NCBI GenBank assembly: GCA_009103225.1 | Contig: RHPI01003536.1 | Span: forward strand, 13,370 to 77,369 | DNA: 64,000 nucleotides | Source of the DNA: Chlorokybus atmophyticus | Lineage: Eukaryota > Streptophyta > Chlorokybophyceae > Chlorokybales > Chlorokybaceae | Direction of reading: 5' to 3' | Part shown: positions 60,670 to 64,000 of the stretch, piece after piece | Numbering within the stretch: the stretch's first letter is position 1 | Layout: the number at the start of each line of letters is the position of its first letter | Program-made: the position numbers and the translations under genes | Notes under the pieces: model-generated | Seen by the model: the letters and a program-made list of their open reading frames with translations, nothing else | What the model was told of the DNA's origin: nothing | Database searches by the model: none

Positions 60670-63600
60670 ATGAGCAGGCCCACCCCTTTCTCGCCAATAG
60701 AAGAAGGGGACCTCAACAGCTGGAGCCCAACCTCCAACCTTCATGATGTGTGGAAGTCCGTCGCTGAGTTGCACAAGATTGATGGCTATGGCGAGTTGGC
60801 CAGCACAATAGCCTCCACGTCACTTCATAGCCCATCGGTTACTGTCCATATATTAGCGACCCCACCAGCCTCAGTCACGGGTCTCACTCTAACTGCAGCC
60901 ATGGAGAAGGCAGAGAATGAAGAAGTTGAGGTGGTAGTGGCCTCGTCGACTCCTGCAGAGATCGAAAGCAGGAAGGCCGAGCGCCGGATCAGGATACTCA
61001 ACCGCACCGCTGCCATCATCAGGGAGCAACAAGAGGAGCAGCAAGCTGCAGCGTTGGAGATGGGTACGCCCCTGCTACCAACACCGAACTCGCGTGCTCC
61101 AACGGGAGGCAGTGTTTTCACCCTCGGCTCAGTGGCATTGCGTGCACCCGCGCTTACGGTGGGCGCGGCCATGTCGGACTCCCCGTTGAAAGACCTCTAC
61201 GCCGCACTTCGGCGCACCTTCCCACCTCAAACCAACAGCAAGGTGGAGGAGTTGAGGCGTTTTCGACGGAAGCCCAATGAGGACCCTCTCCGACTGTATT
61301 CACGGTTGGAAGGGTTGCTTAGGGACACTGATTACAAAATCGTCAGCGAGGAGGCGGCAGCAGTGGTGTATGTGGCCGAGTTGGATCCCACCCTGAGTGA
61401 GTCAACGCGCCTGACGCTGAACTACAGCAGGCCCCTCGGCTACACCCTCAAGGAAGCTTTCGAGACTGCACAAGCCATCCACAAGCGCGCAGTGTATGAG
61501 AAAGCGGTGCTGGACACCAACCGCAGTGCCTCGCGGCCTATGGCAGGCACAAGTGCAGAGCCTCTTCGGCGAGACCGCAGCCGAGAGCCGCAAGGCATCC
61601 ACAACAAGGATAAACGGTCAGCTCATGCTGCCCTGGTGGCTCCAGTGCTGTGCCACCGGTGTGGTCGACATGGCCACTACCAAAAGGAGTGCACCGAAGA
61701 TTATGGCAACCTTGTGTGCGACTACTGTCACAAGACGAGACACTTGGAGACAGTATGCTGGCTCAAGTTCCCTGAGCTGCGGCCCTCCATTGGCTACAAC
61801 AACGGCAACAGCGCTGTTGGCTATCGCGGCAACAACAACAACAACAACGGGGGCTACAACAACAGCAACCACGCTGGCGGCTACAACAACAGCAACAACG
61901 CTGGTGGTCGCAACAATGGCAACCACGCTGGTGGCCACAACCCCAACAACAACAACAACGCTGGCGCCCGAGAAGCTGGCTACAGAGGGAAAAACCGCCC
62001 TCCACAGCACAAAGGACTTGAGGGACGTCCTCGCGCTGGAGCTGCTGCTGTAAAGGCACCAGCCAATCCACCAGCTATTGACCAAGTGGCAGCCCTGATG
62101 GCGCGCGTGGCACAGCTGGAGGAGAACAAGGAGCAGGACTACCAAGCCTGCTATGCTGCTAGGTGGGCACTGATGGCACCAAAACGGGATAGGGACACTC
62201 CCACGCCGTCACGCGTACAACCATCAAGACGTGCGCGCAGGGAAGCTGGCGCGTCGTCAACAGCGGCATCGTCGGACGCCACAAGTGGTGCTGCCTCGAC
62301 AGCCACAACCACCGCTGGGACGACGCCGTCGCCGTCCACACCGACCACGACAGCAGGTGTCAGCACTCTTGGCACCACGCTGTCCCCGGCAATGGAGAGC
62401 ACCCACGCCGCAACAACCATGGTCGTTGGGTTCGTAAGTGGTGAATCCACCACTCCTGCCTCCATCGAAGCGACCACATTGTCCGCAACTGCTGCCACCC
62501 TCACAGCCGCCACCTCAACAACAACGACTGCTGCAGGTGCCGCCACCATCGCTTCCAGTAGTGCTGCCATACCCACTGCACCACTTCCTGAGGTTCGAAC
62601 GGCACCGCCACCAGCGCTTGACGTCACACAGCAAGTGCCACGCGGGCCACAAGCAGAACGCGCCTGGGCGTCAGTTCTACGCAACGTGGAGCCCACCACC
62701 ATTGCGTACGGACCAGGTGGGCAATGCACCACACGCGTGGCACGCGATGATCGCATCTTGCCCCTACCACCTCCAGAGTACCACACGCTGCCGGAACCCA
62801 CACAACAGCAGCTGGAGGATGAAATCCTCGCCGGCACTGCGCCAGAGATGAGGGACCGTCTCTTCGGGGTCACCTACGGGCGACCTGCAGTATTAGAGCT
62901 GGCCATTATGTTGTTCTTGGCATTACACGCACGATTGCAAGGCGCACCCAGTCAAACGCGGCAACCCATGCCCGCTCAACAGATCGACTTCGAGCCTTCG
63001 CCACTGGACCCACTCGGACTTCAGCGCCACAAAATACAAGACCTCGTGGTCACCATGTCAGACATCGCGCTGGGCACTGATCCCGCTCTCCGGGGGCTCA
63101 CTCCAGGCAGTCGTCAAGAGCGTTTCTCTGCTCTCGAACAGGCACATCGTCATCAGGTGGACCAAGCTGCCCAAGTGGACGCTCGCCGACAAGCGTACGA
63201 AGCCGCACACGCGGTTATCGTACCAACCATAGCTCCGGCAGATGTTGCCAGCGCCTCTACAACGCTGACAACAGGGTACTCCACGGCAGTCGCCATCGAA
63301 CAGCCAGGGCAAGCAACTGTTGCAGACCAAGCGAGGGCGTTGGCACAACAATTGAGGGGGGTAATCGCCCCGCTGCTGCCTTCTTTGGTCGAAGACATGC
63401 CCGAGGATCAACGCGATGCAGGGCGAGGGTACCTCACCCCGCAAGGGGACACCACACAACGAGGAGGAGCTGGTATGGTGGGGGAGCAACAACTCCGTAC
63501 CGCACTCATCCGGCAAGCTGTCATGCTGCACATGCCTGAGGGCAACACGTTGAGACAGATGATGGGGATGCAAGAGGGCAGCGCCGCTCGTGCCCGTCTC

Positions 63601-64000
63601 GTGACATGGCTCGTTGCCAATTACCCTGCTGTCCCCCTGTTTGCCTTTGGCAATCGAGCATCATGGTTTGGGGCGTTCGTTCATTCGCTGCGTCAAGCAT
63701 ACGACGAGGCTGCCACCACAGCCCCGGACACGCTAGAGGGAGTGCAAGAGGCAATGCTGCGGCTGCCAGGGGTGGAAGCCGCACGACAACGGCGGCGCAT
63801 CGCCATTGCTCATGAGCTACACGCACAGCAGACTGACCTCCAGCGCACCCGACGCGCGCGCGCCATGACCGTGCTCGATGTGGGAGTGGTACAAGGAAGG
63901 TGGGATGCCTACATGGCAGGGATCTTGCGAGTCCCCACCATCACTCACGATATGCGACGACAGCTGCTACGCACCGTATACCTGCAGCCCATGCCTCAAT
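60670..64000 (+). CDS. Gag-like protein of a retrotransposon, open past the window edge (>1,110 aa)
   Basis: One uninterrupted frame runs from the ATG at 60670 (the previous in-frame stop is TAG at 60619) to the window end. Residues about 170-280 resemble a retrotransposon Gag core (DLYAALRRTFPPQ, FRRKPNEDPLRLYSRLEGLL). Two CCHC zinc knuckles follow: CHRCGRHGHYQKEC (residues 328-341) and CDYCHKTRHLETVC (350-363). Then come an Asn/Gly-rich repeat, a Ser/Thr/Ala-rich linker and a long, well-mixed C-terminal region (about 720-1110) that I do not recognise. No protease, reverse transcriptase or integrase motif appears before the edge. Long antisense frames over the repeats are shadows. The protein should assemble particles and bind the element's RNA. 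Confidence 0.8.
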   Translation, partial: MSRPTPFSPIEEGDLNSWSPTSNLHDVWKSVAELHKIDGYGELASTIASTSLHSPSVTVHILATPPASVTGLTLTAAMEKAENEEVEVVVASSTPAEIESRKAERRIRILNRTAAIIREQQEEQQAAALEMGTPLLPTPNSRAPTGGSVFTLGSVALRAPALTVGAAMSDSPLKDLYAALRRTFPPQTNSKVEELRRFRRKPNEDPLRLYSRLEGLLRDTDYKIVSEEAAAVVYVAELDPTLSESTRLTLNYSRPLGYTLKEAFETAQAIHKRAVYEKAVLDTNRSASRPMAGTSAEPLRRDRSREPQGIHNKDKRSAHAALVAPVLCHRCGRHGHYQKECTEDYGNLVCDYCHKTRHLETVCWLKFPELRPSIGYNNGNSAVGYRGNNNNNNGGYNNSNHAGGYNNSNNAGGRNNGNHAGGHNPNNNNNAGAREAGYRGKNRPPQHKGLEGRPRAGAAAVKAPANPPAIDQVAALMARVAQLEENKEQDYQACYAARWALMAPKRDRDTPTPSRVQPSRRARREAGASSTAASSDATSGAASTATTTAGTTPSPSTPTTTAGVSTLGTTLSPAMESTHAATTMVVGFVSGESTTPASIEATTLSATAATLTAATSTTTTAAGAATIASSSAAIPTAPLPEVRTAPPPALDVTQQVPRGPQAERAWASVLRNVEPTTIAYGPGGQCTTRVARDDRILPLPPPEYHTLPEPTQQQLEDEILAGTAPEMRDRLFGVTYGRPAVLELAIMLFLALHARLQGAPSQTRQPMPAQQIDFEPSPLDPLGLQRHKIQDLVVTMSDIALGTDPALRGLTPGSRQERFSALEQAHRHQVDQAAQVDARRQAYEAAHAVIVPTIAPADVASASTTLTTGYSTAVAIEQPGQATVADQARALAQQLRGVIAPLLPSLVEDMPEDQRDAGRGYLTPQGDTTQRGGAGMVGEQQLRTALIRQAVMLHMPEGNTLRQMMGMQEGSAARARLVTWLVANYPAVPLFAFGNRASWFGAFVHSLRQAYDEAATTAPDTLEGVQEAMLRLPGVEAARQRRRIAIAHELHAQQTDLQRTRRARAMTVLDVGVVQGRWDAYMAGILRVPTITHDMRRQLLRTVYLQPMPQ

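Noticed and set aside
61618-62873. Long minus-strand frames over the Gag-like gene
   Set aside because: They are antisense readings of Asn-, Thr- and Ala-rich repeats and show Val/Ala/Cys-rich low-complexity sequence.

Overview
The window is nuclear DNA of a eukaryote. It has spliced genes with GT-AG and a few GC-AG introns, introns full of CA/TG, GA, poly-C and ATGC-rich simple sequence, several classes of transposon, and assembly gaps (N runs at 14073-14291, 35469-35834, 55999-56954 and six isolated Ns). There is no operon structure, no rRNA and no convincing tRNA. The organism is not identifiable from sequence alone. A marine protist or alga fits best, because host genes resemble Golgi polysaccharide-modifying enzymes and the transposons belong to families common in aquatic eukaryotes.

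The host genes fall into three families, each present twice. The first is a type II membrane sulfotransferase: ST1 at 8462-10252 (-), five exons, 409 aa, looks intact; ST2 at 39476-40909 (-) is damaged. The second is a PC-esterase/SGNH acyl-esterase: PCE2 at 49600-51744 (-), nine exons, 406 aa, looks intact; PCE1 at 33354-36045 (+) is decayed. The third is a GT61-like (DUF563) glycosyltransferase: GT61B at 54197-57742 (-), modelled at 671 aa, looks intact; GT61A at 38170-39384 (-) is truncated. Together they suggest synthesis, sulfation and acylation of an extracellular polysaccharide in the Golgi. ST2 runs directly into the 3' half of GT61A at a conserved splice donor, giving a chimeric locus. 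The copies lie in an inverted duplication (about 32.4-37.1 kb and 48.6-52.6 kb) and a direct one (about 37.9-39.4 kb and 53.9-55.4 kb).

Between 14.7 and 27.5 kb lies an accessory region. It holds a Tudor-like plus cytosine-C5 DNA methyltransferase gene (one in-frame TAG), a degenerate gene of a dispersed family with a SPDTDV motif and a C-terminal CXC cysteine cluster, an unrecognised five-exon gene on the other strand (22064-23306), a 53-bp minisatellite and further unrecognised coding fragments. Three pogo/Tigger-like transposases are present at 5.2-6.65, 28.4-29.9 and 42.4-45.3 kb. The last lies in an element with terminal inverted repeats and TA flanks (41618-45866) that also carries an antisense alcohol dehydrogenase fragment. 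The right end holds an open frame of more than 1,110 codons (60670 to beyond 64000) with two CCHC zinc knuckles. It is a retrotransposon Gag-like protein, preceded by a sequence that recurs inverted at 26.7-27.2 kb.

All exon models were made by eye from splice signals, reading-phase agreement and comparison between paralogs within this window.
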